Shown here: piece by piece, positions 8,868-16,768 of the stretch
Position numbering within the stretch: the first letter of the stretch is position 1
Layout: each line of letters starts with the position of its first letter
Assembly: GCA_019747895.1 (NCBI GenBank)
Contig: JAIEQF010000004.1
Span: forward strand, 1-46,954
Origin: Chthoniobacterales bacterium
GTDB lineage: Bacteria > Verrucomicrobiota > Verrucomicrobiia > Chthoniobacterales > UBA6821
DNA: 46,954 nucleotides
Reading direction: 5' to 3'
Notes under the pieces: generated by a model
What the model saw: only the letters and a program-made list of their open reading frames with translations
Database searches by the model: none
What the model was told of the DNA's origin: nothing
Translations under genes and position numbers: made by a program

Positions 8868-10274
8868 ATGCAACCATCTAACTCAAAACTAAACGCTATC
8901 GTCTACTTTATTGGATTTACGGCAGCCCTTGCAGGCCTCTTATTCGGGCTTGATATAGGAGTCATCTCGGGGGCTAATGAATTTATTCAAAAAGAATTTC
9001 AGATTACAGATCATGTTATTGAAATGATCGTAAGCGCTACGCTTTGGGGGGCTGTATTTGGAGTCCTCATTTCTGGCACTTTTTCCAATCTATTCGGGCG
9101 CAAAAAAGCAATGCTCCTCAGTGCTTTTATTTTTGCAGTAGGGTCTATTGCTTGTGCCATGAGCACCTCTGCCGATCAATTGATCGCCGCTCGATTTTTC
9201 TTGGGTATTGCCGTTGGATTGGCTTCCTTCACTGCGCCGCTTTACCTCTCAGAAATTTCTCCCCAGAATGTACGGGGTATGATGGTCTCTATGTATCAAT
9301 TCATGATTACCCTTGGAATCTTAGTTGCCTTTTTAAGTGACATGTACTTTGGTACCACTGCTTCTATTGCTGGACAGGTAGGAGGACATTGGCGTGTTAT
9401 GCTTGGCATTATTGCGGTGCCAGCAGGAATAATGTTTTTCGGAATGCTGGTTCTTCCAGAAAGTCCTCGATGGCTTTTTCTCAAAGGGTTTCAAGAGCGC
9501 GGGGTCGATGTTTTTCGGAAAATGCTTTTACCTGAACATGAAATTGCGCGTGAAGTTATTGAAATTCAAACAAACCTTCAACAGAAGCACAATGGTTTTC
9601 AAATGTTGTTAAATAATTCCAATTTCCGACGGGCTATTATCCTAGGCATTATGTTGCAAATCCTGCAGCAGCTGACAGGTATCAATGTGATATTGTACTA
9701 TGCGCCGCGTATTTTTAAAATCGCCGGATTTGCCAGCACTTCAGGACAGATGTGGGGGACCGTGATTGTCGGAGCTACCAACCTACTCGCTACATTTATT
9801 GCAATTGCTTTTGTCGATAAGTTGGGAAGGAAGCCGATGATGTATGCTGGGTTTGTTGTGACGGGGCTTTCCATGATTATCGTTGGTACTCTTTTTAATA
9901 TGGACCTCGCGCAATCACCCGTTCTCGGCTACTACGCGATCCTAGCCTTGCTTTGCTTCATCATTGGCTTTTCGATGAGCTCTGGGCCGATCACTTGGAT
10001 TATCTGTTCAGAGATCTTCCCGCTTGCTGGTCGCGATCTTGGCGTGACCTTTAGCACGGCGGCAAACTGGGCTTCTAATGCAGTCCTTGGAGGAGTTTTC
10101 TTGACGATGTTGGCGAAATTAGGAAATGGAAATACATTTCTGTTTTTTGGTTGGTTTCCAGTAGTTGCTATTTTATTTTTCCGCTTTTTTGTTCCAGAAA
10201 CAAAAGGTGTCTCGCTAGAAAAAATAGAAAGCAATCTTCTCTCAGGCCTGCCATTACGTAAGATAGGAAGGTAA
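8868..10274 (+). CDS. Sugar:proton symporter, MFS sugar porter family
   Basis: This 468-residue, 12-helix transporter belongs to the sugar porter family (GalP/XylE/AraE type). Signatures are GLDIGVISGANEFI in helix 1, the GRKKAM loop between helices 2 and 3, 'PESPRWLF' before the central loop, 'QQLTGINVILYYAPRIF' in helix 7, 'DKLGRKPMM' between helices 8 and 9, and PETKGVSLE after helix 12. It would import a hexose or pentose across the inner membrane; the exact sugar cannot be read from the sequence. An OprB-type porin at 27866-29359 could supply the outer-membrane step. A GC-rich hairpin follows 6 bp after the stop codon. Confidence 0.9.
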   Translation: MQPSNSKLNAIVYFIGFTAALAGLLFGLDIGVISGANEFIQKEFQITDHVIEMIVSATLWGAVFGVLISGTFSNLFGRKKAMLLSAFIFAVGSIACAMSTSADQLIAARFFLGIAVGLASFTAPLYLSEISPQNVRGMMVSMYQFMITLGILVAFLSDMYFGTTASIAGQVGGHWRVMLGIIAVPAGIMFFGMLVLPESPRWLFLKGFQERGVDVFRKMLLPEHEIAREVIEIQTNLQQKHNGFQMLLNNSNFRRAIILGIMLQILQQLTGINVILYYAPRIFKIAGFASTSGQMWGTVIVGATNLLATFIAIAFVDKLGRKPMMYAGFVVTGLSMIIVGTLFNMDLAQSPVLGYYAILALLCFIIGFSMSSGPITWIICSEIFPLAGRDLGVTFSTAANWASNAVLGGVFLTMLAKLGNGNTFLFFGWFPVVAILFFRFFVPETKGVSLEKIESNLLSGLPLRKIGR

Positions 10275-10280
10275 AGGCGA

Positions 10281-10302
10281 CAGGCGAGGCTTGCCTCGCC
10301 TG
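10281..10302. terminator. Perfect GC-rich hairpin after the MFS gene
   Basis: CAGGCGAGGC, a TT loop and GCCTCGCCTG form a perfect 10-bp stem 6 bp after the transporter's stop. There is no T-run, so it may be a 3'-protecting structure and not an intrinsic terminator. A second inverted repeat, AGCTAGCGC/GCGCTAGCT, follows at 10313-10340. Confidence 0.5.
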
Positions 10303-10340
10303 AAATTTGGGGAGCTAGCGCAAGGAGATAGGCGCTAGCT

Positions 10341-10791
10341 TCATTGAACACCTCTTCAACCAGAGAAATCTGAACCATTTCGACAGAGAAAATATTGCAA
10401 GGCGATCATAGAAGATGCTAAAATATCGATGGCAACTCATTGAATGTGAGAATGATTTGCTGAAAATCGTCCAGGTCATTTTCCAGGATAGATCATAGCA
10501 CCCCGGTGAAAAAATGACGCTACAGGTCAAATAAACGCGTTTTTTCCAAGCGCCACTCTCAGTTTTTAGGGGATTCGTTCTGCGTTACCAGGAAGCCCTG
10601 GCTAATCGGATGCATTTTCATACTATCGGAGCGTAAAAATCGTTCTCTCATTAAATTTTCGAATGAGAGTGACGAGGCTTCTTTTTCTGGTATGACCGTC
10701 CATGCCATCGCTATCGAAGGAATGAAATATTATCGTCCTTCCGCGATTACCTGGCAGGCATTGTAGTGGCGCTCAAATTTCCAGAGAAATA
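10341..10791. other. Gene-free stretch, nothing recognised
   Basis: About 450 bp lie between the hairpins after the sugar transporter and the MITE at 10792. Short open frames exist on both strands, but none resembles a known family, has a plausible start context or looks like a signal peptide. It could be a decayed gene. I found no RNA gene, phage or transposase motif in it. Confidence 0.5.
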
Positions 10792-10957
10792 TATAGTCAA
10801 ATTACTTAGAACTTACAAGCAACTGACTTGTCCTTTTTAGGAAAAGACTGCGTTCTCATCCCGTCACGTTATCGTTTAGATAGCGCTCGGTCTTCGGCCT
10901 GGCCTTTTTTAAAAATTCCTGCGTTCTTCCCTGTAATTTCTAAGTAATTTGACTATA
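10792..10957 (+). mobile_element. MITE A, full copy
   Basis: This 166-bp element has inverted termini TATAGTCAAATTACTTAGAA and its complement. The interior carries CGTTATCGTTTAGATAGCGC, itself a small inverted repeat. A nearly identical copy lies in opposite orientation at 33941-34106, and half copies form both window edges. If TA is the duplicated target, the ends read TA|TAGTC...GACTA|TA, as for IS630/Tc1-mariner relatives. There is no open reading frame, so it would need a transposase from elsewhere. Confidence 0.9.
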
Positions 10958-11046
10958 AAAGAAAAGGGGGCCGTTCCGAAAAGGGTTCAAAAGGGGGCGA
11001 TCCCATAGATCGTTATATTTGGTGCCAGTCCATTAGATTTTAATAT

Positions 11047-11192
11047 TAGACTTCTTTCGAAACTCTACTTCTGACGCGAATTGCGGCGTCGTTTCGGTGC
11101 TCGCGTCATCGAGTATTAGATATACACTCAGCCGCTGTGCGACGAAGACTCCTGGCACTTCATCGCCAGAAGCGAGTTTGGAAAGAAGTCTA
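11047..11192 (+). repeat. Palindromic element B, copy 3
   Basis: This 146-bp copy has long inverted arms, TAGACTTCTTTCGAAACTC against GAGTTTGGAAAGAAGTCTA. The core matches the other copies (TCGGTGCTCGCGTCATCGAG, ACACTCAGCCGCTGTGCG, CTCCTGGCACTTCATCG). It lies 91 bp beyond the stop of the antiporter gene and is opposite to it in orientation. Confidence 0.9.
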
Positions 11193-11283
11193 TTACTTTA
11201 GGAGCCTGATTTTTCCTAGCTCTGGAGGCATCTCTCTGCTAAGAAAAAACTTCTTTTATGCCAACGTTGTTAGCAATGACTCA

Positions 11284-12696
11284 TCATTCTACCCGCTTCC
11301 AAGCCTTGTAAGCATAGAAAAAAACAACAGGGACAATGAGGAGAAGCATTCCGCTAGAAAAAGTGATGAAGTAGTGGATTTTTCCTCCAACATCGATGTT
11401 GGCAGGTGGAAGGAATCCAACCAGGAGCGTTACAACGCAGCCGAAAAGGCCGATGGCACAAACCAGGAGGGTGCCGAACATGCCTCCAGGAATTTTAAAA
11501 CCATCCATGCAGGCGGTATTTTTTATTTTAAGACGCAATGCGGCGATAAACATCAGAACATACATGAGGATGTAAAGTTGCGTACTGAGGGCGGTGAGCA
11601 GCCAGTAGGCCCCATTAACACTCGGCATCAGGCCCCAAGCGGAACAGGCCAGGCTTACAACAACGGCTTGAGCAATGAGGAGACGGGCAGCGACGCCATG
11701 ACGATTACGAACAGTAAAAAAGGAAGGAAGATACCCACTTTCTGCCGCTTGAAGCAGGCCTTTGGCAGGAGAAATAATCCAACTAATCATCGAGCCGCCA
11801 CTTCCGACTAAGATCATCAACATGACCACCGGAATCAAAAAGGTGAGATGATAGGCAGTGAAGAAGAAACTGAATGTCTGCATGACGCCAGCCACTAAAT
11901 TAATTTTGTCCAGTGGGATGACCAGGGCGATGGCAAGGGATCCAAGCGTCATCGAGGCCAAAATAATCAATACTGAAAAGAAGAGCGCTTTTGGAAAAGT
12001 CTTTCTTGGGTTTTTCACTTCGCTGATGTGGACTGTAGCCAATTCTACTCCTAAAAAGGAGGTCATGATGGCGGTGAGGGCTCCCAGAGAGGACCAGCTT
12101 TCAGAACGATGAAAACTTGGAAGAAGGTTGTTGAGATGAAGGTGAATTTGAACCGGATGTCCCAATAGGAGCCAGGCGATGGCTAGTGCAATAATGAAAA
12201 TAATAGGAACAAGCGCTCCAAAGAACGCGCCAAGACTCGCAAATTTAGCGGAGCGATGGATGCCTGCGAGATTGATAAAAGTCAGTCCCCAAAAAACAAT
12301 CAAGATAACGCTAATCAAATAGGTTTTGTTGTTAGCTAGTTCCGGATTAAAAAAGAAAGCCGCGGTTGCTGCAATAAAGGAGAGAATCGAAGGAAACCAA
12401 ATGAGCGTATTAATCCATTGCAACCAGACGGCTAGAAGGCCAACTTTAGGCCCTAGGCCACGATCAACCCAGTGGTAGATGCCGCCGTGTTCGTGTGATA
12501 GCGAGGAGAGTTGAGCAGAAACAAGCGCGACCGGAATAAGAAACATCAACGCTGAAAGAACAAAGAAGAAAATCAACGTGCTTCCAAAAAGTGCTGTCTG
12601 GGGAAGATTTCTAATATTATCAATGGCGCTGATGATCAGCAGCGTGAGCGCCATGGACGTTAACTGTTTTTTACTCGATGAGGAAGGGGTGATCAA
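11284..12696 (-). CDS. APC-superfamily amino-acid antiporter, GadC/XasA-like
   Basis: This 470-residue, 12-helix inner-membrane permease most resembles glutamate/GABA-type antiporters. Near the N-terminus is the family pattern 'ISAIDNIRNLP', followed by 'HEHGGIYHWVDRGLGPKVG', 'MTSFLGVELATVHISEVKNP' and 'GSGGSMISWIISPAKGLLQA'. GadC-like carriers exchange an imported amino acid for its decarboxylation product. No decarboxylase for that role is present here (PanD makes beta-alanine from aspartate but lies 19 kb away). The longest start is a TTG at 12696; an ATG at 12654 would remove residues normally present before helix 1, so the longer form is preferred. Confidence 0.8.
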   Translation of the reverse strand: MITPSSSSKKQLTSMALTLLIISAIDNIRNLPQTALFGSTLIFFFVLSALMFLIPVALVSAQLSSLSHEHGGIYHWVDRGLGPKVGLLAVWLQWINTLIWFPSILSFIAATAAFFFNPELANNKTYLISVILIVFWGLTFINLAGIHRSAKFASLGAFFGALVPIIFIIALAIAWLLLGHPVQIHLHLNNLLPSFHRSESWSSLGALTAIMTSFLGVELATVHISEVKNPRKTFPKALFFSVLIILASMTLGSLAIALVIPLDKINLVAGVMQTFSFFFTAYHLTFLIPVVMLMILVGSGGSMISWIISPAKGLLQAAESGYLPSFFTVRNRHGVAARLLIAQAVVVSLACSAWGLMPSVNGAYWLLTALSTQLYILMYVLMFIAALRLKIKNTACMDGFKIPGGMFGTLLVCAIGLFGCVVTLLVGFLPPANIDVGGKIHYFITFSSGMLLLIVPVVFFYAYKAWKRVE

Positions 12697-12939
12697 AATA
12701 AGTTGCGTTTAGGGGGCGGGAAGTTAAGAATATTTTTGATAGATCGTCAAGTTTGCTGTGCTACAAGGCTGTAGACTGTAGGTAAAGTAACTTGAAGAAA
12801 AAAGTAAGTTTTTTGAAGCCATCGCTCGTGATGGTTGTTTTTTTACAAATAGTCAGCATTGCTGCTTATACTCACAAGCTTTCAAGAGCGGTTGCGTTTT
12901 TAGAAAAGGCGTCTGATTTGCTTTTCTGTAGCCTATAGC
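12697..12939. other. Intergenic region bracketed by CCTACAG/AGGCTGT heptamer arms
   Basis: Between the glycosidase and the antiporter (both minus strand), one arm, GGCCTACAGCC and neighbouring units, overlaps the end of the glycosidase gene (12927-12956). The inverted arm AGGCTGTAGACTGTAGG lies at about 12766-12782, roughly 70 bp before the antiporter start. No gene was seen between them. Confidence 0.6.
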
Positions 12940-14103
12940 CTACGGCCTACAGCCTGAGTACAGTTCCTTCAGCGTGTTATAAGCCGGTCTGGGGTTGCGA
13001 TCAATATCGACAATGCCCCACCACTCTTCATTAAAAACAGAATCAGGACAAGGGCCTTCGCCTGGTTCTGTAATGCCGTGCGTGGAGTGAACATCTGGAG
13101 CCATCGTCTGATCTTTCCACCATTCATCATCCCATTCAAAAATGCAACCGCCGACCAAAACATGGTTCGGATTCAGAGCCGATAAATTATTGAACATTTC
13201 AGTGACAAGAGTGCGAGTCGCCAGTTCTTGAGATGCGTCATCCTCGGCGTTGATTGTGGTATTAAAAGCATCTGCTCCAAATTCTCCAAGATAAAGCGGT
13301 TTCGTCATGTGGGATGCCCATTGTTCCAAGCGATGATCAAAATCTAATCCATGGTAAATATTGAGGCCAAAAAGGTCGATCGATTTGAGATGCTGCAGGG
13401 TTGGCCAGATGGCTTCATCTTTGAGCACTTTCCTTGAAAAATTAGTGCTCACAGGATGTGTTGTATCAAGAAGCTTAATGTAGCGAGCGCTATTTTTTAC
13501 GAGGCTGAGAGAGTCATGAAATCCGAGACCCTCAGGATTTTTTGGGTCAACATCTTTACTGTAAAAGTAATTGTGATTCCATTCGTTTCCAATTTCCCAA
13601 ATAAGCGTAGAAGGATGATTTTTCAGGTGTGTCACGATAGAGCTGACTTTCTCAAAGGGCGCTAGATAATAATTGAAAACTGGAACGATCGTGTATAATT
13701 GATATTTTACTAAAAGGTCTAAGATCCGTTTGTCTAAAAGCGGCTCATAAGTGCGTATCGTATTGACCCCAGCCTCGTGCATCATTTGAAAATCTTTTTC
13801 TATAGCAACGAGGTCCTCTGCCGATGGATTCAAGGTGATAAGGCCAGAAGGATGCGTGCCACCTTTGCGGACAGGGTTATAACAAACCCCTTTCATGATA
13901 AAAGGTTTTCCATCGACGATGAGTTGACGGCCTACAATTTTAATGTTGCCTGTCAGCGAAGAGGATTCTTGATGAAAGAAATGATGAGTACATTTATTAA
14001 AAAAGGAAATCAAGCGGTCTTGCTTGTGGCGTCCCATCGCCACAAAAATAAAGGCGACAAGGAGCAAGCAGAGGAGCGGCTGGAAGAAGGATTTTAATTT
14101 CAT
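12940..14103 (-). CDS. Membrane-anchored glycoside hydrolase (GH2/GH5-like TIM barrel), paralogue 1
   Basis: The protein starts at the ATG at 14103 (a TTG three codons upstream is also open). A hydrophobic N-terminal segment 'LLCLLLVAFIFVAM' looks like a signal anchor. The catalytic region begins 'IVGRQLIVDGKPFIMKGVCY', a typical start of GH2-type TIM barrels. 'WEIGNEWNHN' carries the likely acid/base Glu and 'LYLGEFGADAF' the likely nucleophile Glu. Substrate is unknown; beta-glycan hydrolysis or transglycosylation is likely. It directly follows a paralogue (14113-15324), ATG 10 bp after that stop, so the pair is an operon. The last codons (SGCRP) and the stop are made of heptamer-array sequence. 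Confidence 0.75.
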   Translation of the reverse strand: MKLKSFFQPLLCLLLVAFIFVAMGRHKQDRLISFFNKCTHHFFHQESSSLTGNIKIVGRQLIVDGKPFIMKGVCYNPVRKGGTHPSGLITLNPSAEDLVAIEKDFQMMHEAGVNTIRTYEPLLDKRILDLLVKYQLYTIVPVFNYYLAPFEKVSSIVTHLKNHPSTLIWEIGNEWNHNYFYSKDVDPKNPEGLGFHDSLSLVKNSARYIKLLDTTHPVSTNFSRKVLKDEAIWPTLQHLKSIDLFGLNIYHGLDFDHRLEQWASHMTKPLYLGEFGADAFNTTINAEDDASQELATRTLVTEMFNNLSALNPNHVLVGGCIFEWDDEWWKDQTMAPDVHSTHGITEPGEGPCPDSVFNEEWWGIVDIDRNPRPAYNTLKELYSGCRP

Positions 14104-14112
14104 GGAGCTCAA

Positions 14113-15324
14113 TTATAATGAGTTTGAGTAAAGTTTTTGAAGTGTGTAATAAGCAGGCCGAGGATTGCGATCGATATCAAGAATGCCAAACCATCGCTCA
14201 TTCAAGGCATGATCAAGAGAAGGAGCGCTAGTTCCGCCTGGGGCATGAGAGTCAGGAGGATCAGGAATGCCAGGAGGAGGGACATTAGGTTTCCACCATT
14301 CATCACACCATTCAAAAAGATTGCCGCCGACAAGAGCATTATTTGGGTTGAGCGCAGAAAGACTGCTAAGAACTTCGTTAGCTAAGGAATCAATCACAAG
14401 ATCCTGAGTGGCGTCATCCTCACCCCCAGTTGGCTTACCTGTTGTTGGATCGATAGGGCCGATATTAATGTTGTAGGCATCCGTTCCAAATTCTGCGAGA
14501 TAAAGCGGCTTGGAGCTCGTGCCGATCCATCGAGTTAAGCGGTCTCCAAAAGTTATGCCGGAATAGACATTGATTCCATAAAGATCGATCTCTTTAAAAA
14601 GATCAATTCCTTTGAGATTGAGTTGGGGCCAAATATCATCGGTTGGTGGAGGAATATCCCCCAGAACAGTACTGATGGGATGTGTGTTATCCATTAATCT
14701 TACAACGTGAGCAACATTTTCTAATAAAGTAATGGATTGAGTTAAACCAATACCTTGGGGATTAGAAGCAGTCTGACTATAGAAAAAATTATAATTCCAT
14801 TCATTTCCCACTTCCCAAATTAAAGTGGAGGGATGATCTTTTAACGCCGAAATGGTCGATTCTACGTTGTTAACAGTCTCTAGGTGATTATTAAAAACAG
14901 GGACAATGGTTCGCAATTCATATTTTGTCAACAGGTCCAAAATGCGTGGGTCTAGTAACGGTTGATAAGTGCGTATGGTATTGATTCCAGCTGCATGCAT
15001 CATTTGAAAATCTTTTTCAATGACTGCTAAGTCATCATCAGTGGGATTATTGGTAATAAGCCCATCCGGATAAGTCGCCCCCTTGGGAACAGGGTTATAG
15101 CAGATGCCCTTCATGATAAAAGGTTGACCATTGATCTGCAGTTGCCTTCCAACAATCTGAATATTTCCTCTTAAAGGAGAGATATTATGTTTTGAGCCAT
15201 CATCTAGAATGGTTACAGAAGGAGCCTCTCGAAAGGCAAAATTATTGGGCTTAGACGTCGCAGAAGCCCCATTTAAGAGAGCTGGAAGAATAAATAAAAA
15301 GGAAAAAATTTTTAAGCGATGCAT
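14113..15324 (-). CDS. Exported glycoside hydrolase (GH2/GH5-like TIM barrel), paralogue 2
   Basis: This 403-residue paralogue of the next gene shares the same order of motifs: 'IVGRQLQINGQPFIMKGICY', 'WEVGNEWNYNFFY' with the probable acid/base Glu, and 'LYLAEFGTDAYN' with the probable nucleophile Glu. It begins with a cleavable signal peptide, LKIFSFLFILPALLNGASA, so it is likely periplasmic or secreted, whereas its neighbour looks anchored. It has extra proline- and glycine-rich loops before the end. The pair arose by tandem duplication. The substrate cannot be read from the sequence. Confidence 0.75.
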   Translation of the reverse strand: MHRLKIFSFLFILPALLNGASATSKPNNFAFREAPSVTILDDGSKHNISPLRGNIQIVGRQLQINGQPFIMKGICYNPVPKGATYPDGLITNNPTDDDLAVIEKDFQMMHAAGINTIRTYQPLLDPRILDLLTKYELRTIVPVFNNHLETVNNVESTISALKDHPSTLIWEVGNEWNYNFFYSQTASNPQGIGLTQSITLLENVAHVVRLMDNTHPISTVLGDIPPPTDDIWPQLNLKGIDLFKEIDLYGINVYSGITFGDRLTRWIGTSSKPLYLAEFGTDAYNINIGPIDPTTGKPTGGEDDATQDLVIDSLANEVLSSLSALNPNNALVGGNLFEWCDEWWKPNVPPPGIPDPPDSHAPGGTSAPSLDHALNERWFGILDIDRNPRPAYYTLQKLYSNSL

Positions 15325-15520
15325 ATCTTTTTTAATTAAAAAAGGGATTTATTATGACCGATGTGTGCAGCTGCAAAATAAAATAAAAAGCTCTCTCTCG
15401 CAAATGATCCAAATAACATACGGCAAAACGCTCTATCGTCAAGGGGGAAGGAGCTAGCTAGAGTTTTGTATTTTGAAAGGCAATTTCTATTTTTGTTTGA
15501 GATCTGAATCAAATGCAGAC

Positions 15521-15687
15521 AAAAGTAATGAGTAATGGGTAATGGGTCATGAGTAGCTGGCGCAAGTTACAAAATGCCATTTCTTAAAAGATTCTTTTTT
15601 GGAAAAAAATCTAATAAAATAAGAACTTCGAAAAACTGATTATTTTTCGATTTAAAAAACACCCATTACTCATTACCCATTACTTTT
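15521..15687 (-). repeat. Element F, copy 1 (ATTACCC heptamer palindrome)
   Basis: The arms are arrays of 7-bp words: AAAAGTAATGAGTAATGGG at the left and the inverted CCCATTACTCATTACCC at the right, about 8 bp before the GT9 start codon. The interior (ATCGAAAA.TAATCAGTTTTTCGAA on the minus strand) is shared with element F copy 2 at 31039-31198, in opposite orientation. The element fills the divergent gap between the glycosidase and glycosyltransferase genes. Confidence 0.8.
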
Positions 15688-15694
15688 CTCTGCC

Positions 15695-16768
15695 ATGTGG
15701 AACGACATCACTCAATTTTTAAACAGATGGTTTTATCGAGGTGCAGTTCTATTTTTTCCACCGGAAGGAAAACTGCTCCCTGCAGATCCGCGCTCGATTT
15801 TAATTTTTAGTAGCACGGGGATTGGAGATGCGCTTGTCGATTCTGCGGCGATAGAAAGTCTGCATCGAGCCTACCCAGCAGCAAAGATCATCGTCTGCAC
15901 GCATCATCGCCGTATGTCGGTGGTGTCCCACCATCCCCATGTTGATGAGATTATTCCGCTGAGCAAGTCACCTCTTTCTCAGCTGCAGCTGTTAAAATAT
16001 TTTTGGAAGCAACGTCCTGATATCGTGATCGGGCTGCATCTCAATGCTGAAGCGGTTCCGCTAGGGTATCTGCTCAATCGCTGCGCCTTTGTTGGCTCTC
16101 AAGAAGAATGTCGCGAGATGGCATTTCTCCTCTCGCATCCCGTCGTGACACAAGACGAGCGACACATGGTGAAGATCGCATTAAAAGTAGCAGAGCGAGC
16201 TGGCGGCGTTGCTGTGGAGGGAATGATCTATCAAGTGAAACCGGAAGAAGTCATCGCATTGCGGCAACGATTTCCTGAATGGACGGCAAAGCCTTATCTC
16301 GTCATGCAGACAGGAGGAGGAAAAACTTTGAATTGGCGCGACTGGCCGGTGGAAGGGTACACCGAAACGATCCGATGGGTTGAGGCGCATTACCCGCATC
16401 GCGTGATTTTAACAGGCGGTCATGACAATCGTGAAGCTGGCCAAGCCATTGCTGCAGCTTGTCCCAACGTGATCAATCTTGTAGAGAAAACAACCCTCGA
16501 AGAAACAGCCGCGCTCCTCGATGACGCGACGCTCCTCGTCAGCACCGATACCGGCGTCATGCATCTGGGGCTTGCCATCGGATGCCCGACGCTCTCCCTC
16601 TTGCATTATCGCAACCCCGCTGCTGCCTGCGGCCCGTTAGATTTTTCTCCCGGTCATGAAGTCGTCGAATTACCACGGCCGGCTGTCGTGCCAGCAAATC
16701 ATGAAAAGGAAATGGGGAATATTCCGATGGATGCTGTGAAAGCGGCGTTAGTTAGGATGCTAGGTTAA
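15695..16768 (+). CDS. Glycosyltransferase family 9 (heptosyltransferase-like)
   Basis: This 357-residue GT-B enzyme has an N-terminal motif 'ILIFSSTGIGDALVDSAAIE', a mid-protein 'MQTGGGKTLNWRDWPVEGY' that fits the sugar-nucleotide-binding domain, and the C-terminal STDTGVMHLGLAIGCPT signature of GT9. GT9 enzymes add heptose or related sugars to the lipopolysaccharide core at the cytoplasmic face of the inner membrane. A heptamer array lies directly before the ATG. Its stop codon shares TTAA with the stop of the convergent 669-aa gene (4-base overlap). Confidence 0.85.
   Translation: MWNDITQFLNRWFYRGAVLFFPPEGKLLPADPRSILIFSSTGIGDALVDSAAIESLHRAYPAAKIIVCTHHRRMSVVSHHPHVDEIIPLSKSPLSQLQLLKYFWKQRPDIVIGLHLNAEAVPLGYLLNRCAFVGSQEECREMAFLLSHPVVTQDERHMVKIALKVAERAGGVAVEGMIYQVKPEEVIALRQRFPEWTAKPYLVMQTGGGKTLNWRDWPVEGYTETIRWVEAHYPHRVILTGGHDNREAGQAIAAACPNVINLVEKTTLEETAALLDDATLLVSTDTGVMHLGLAIGCPTLSLLHYRNPAAACGPLDFSPGHEVVELPRPAVVPANHEKEMGNIPMDAVKAALVRMLG

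Noticed and set aside
10315..10530. 71-codon minus-strand frame after the MFS gene, considered as a transposase remnant
   Set aside because: No DDE or other transposase motif is visible and the composition does not resemble a protein domain.
11137..11811. 224-codon open frame on the plus strand
   Set aside because: It starts inside element B copy 3 and then runs antisense to the antiporter gene. The residues look random and it matches no family.
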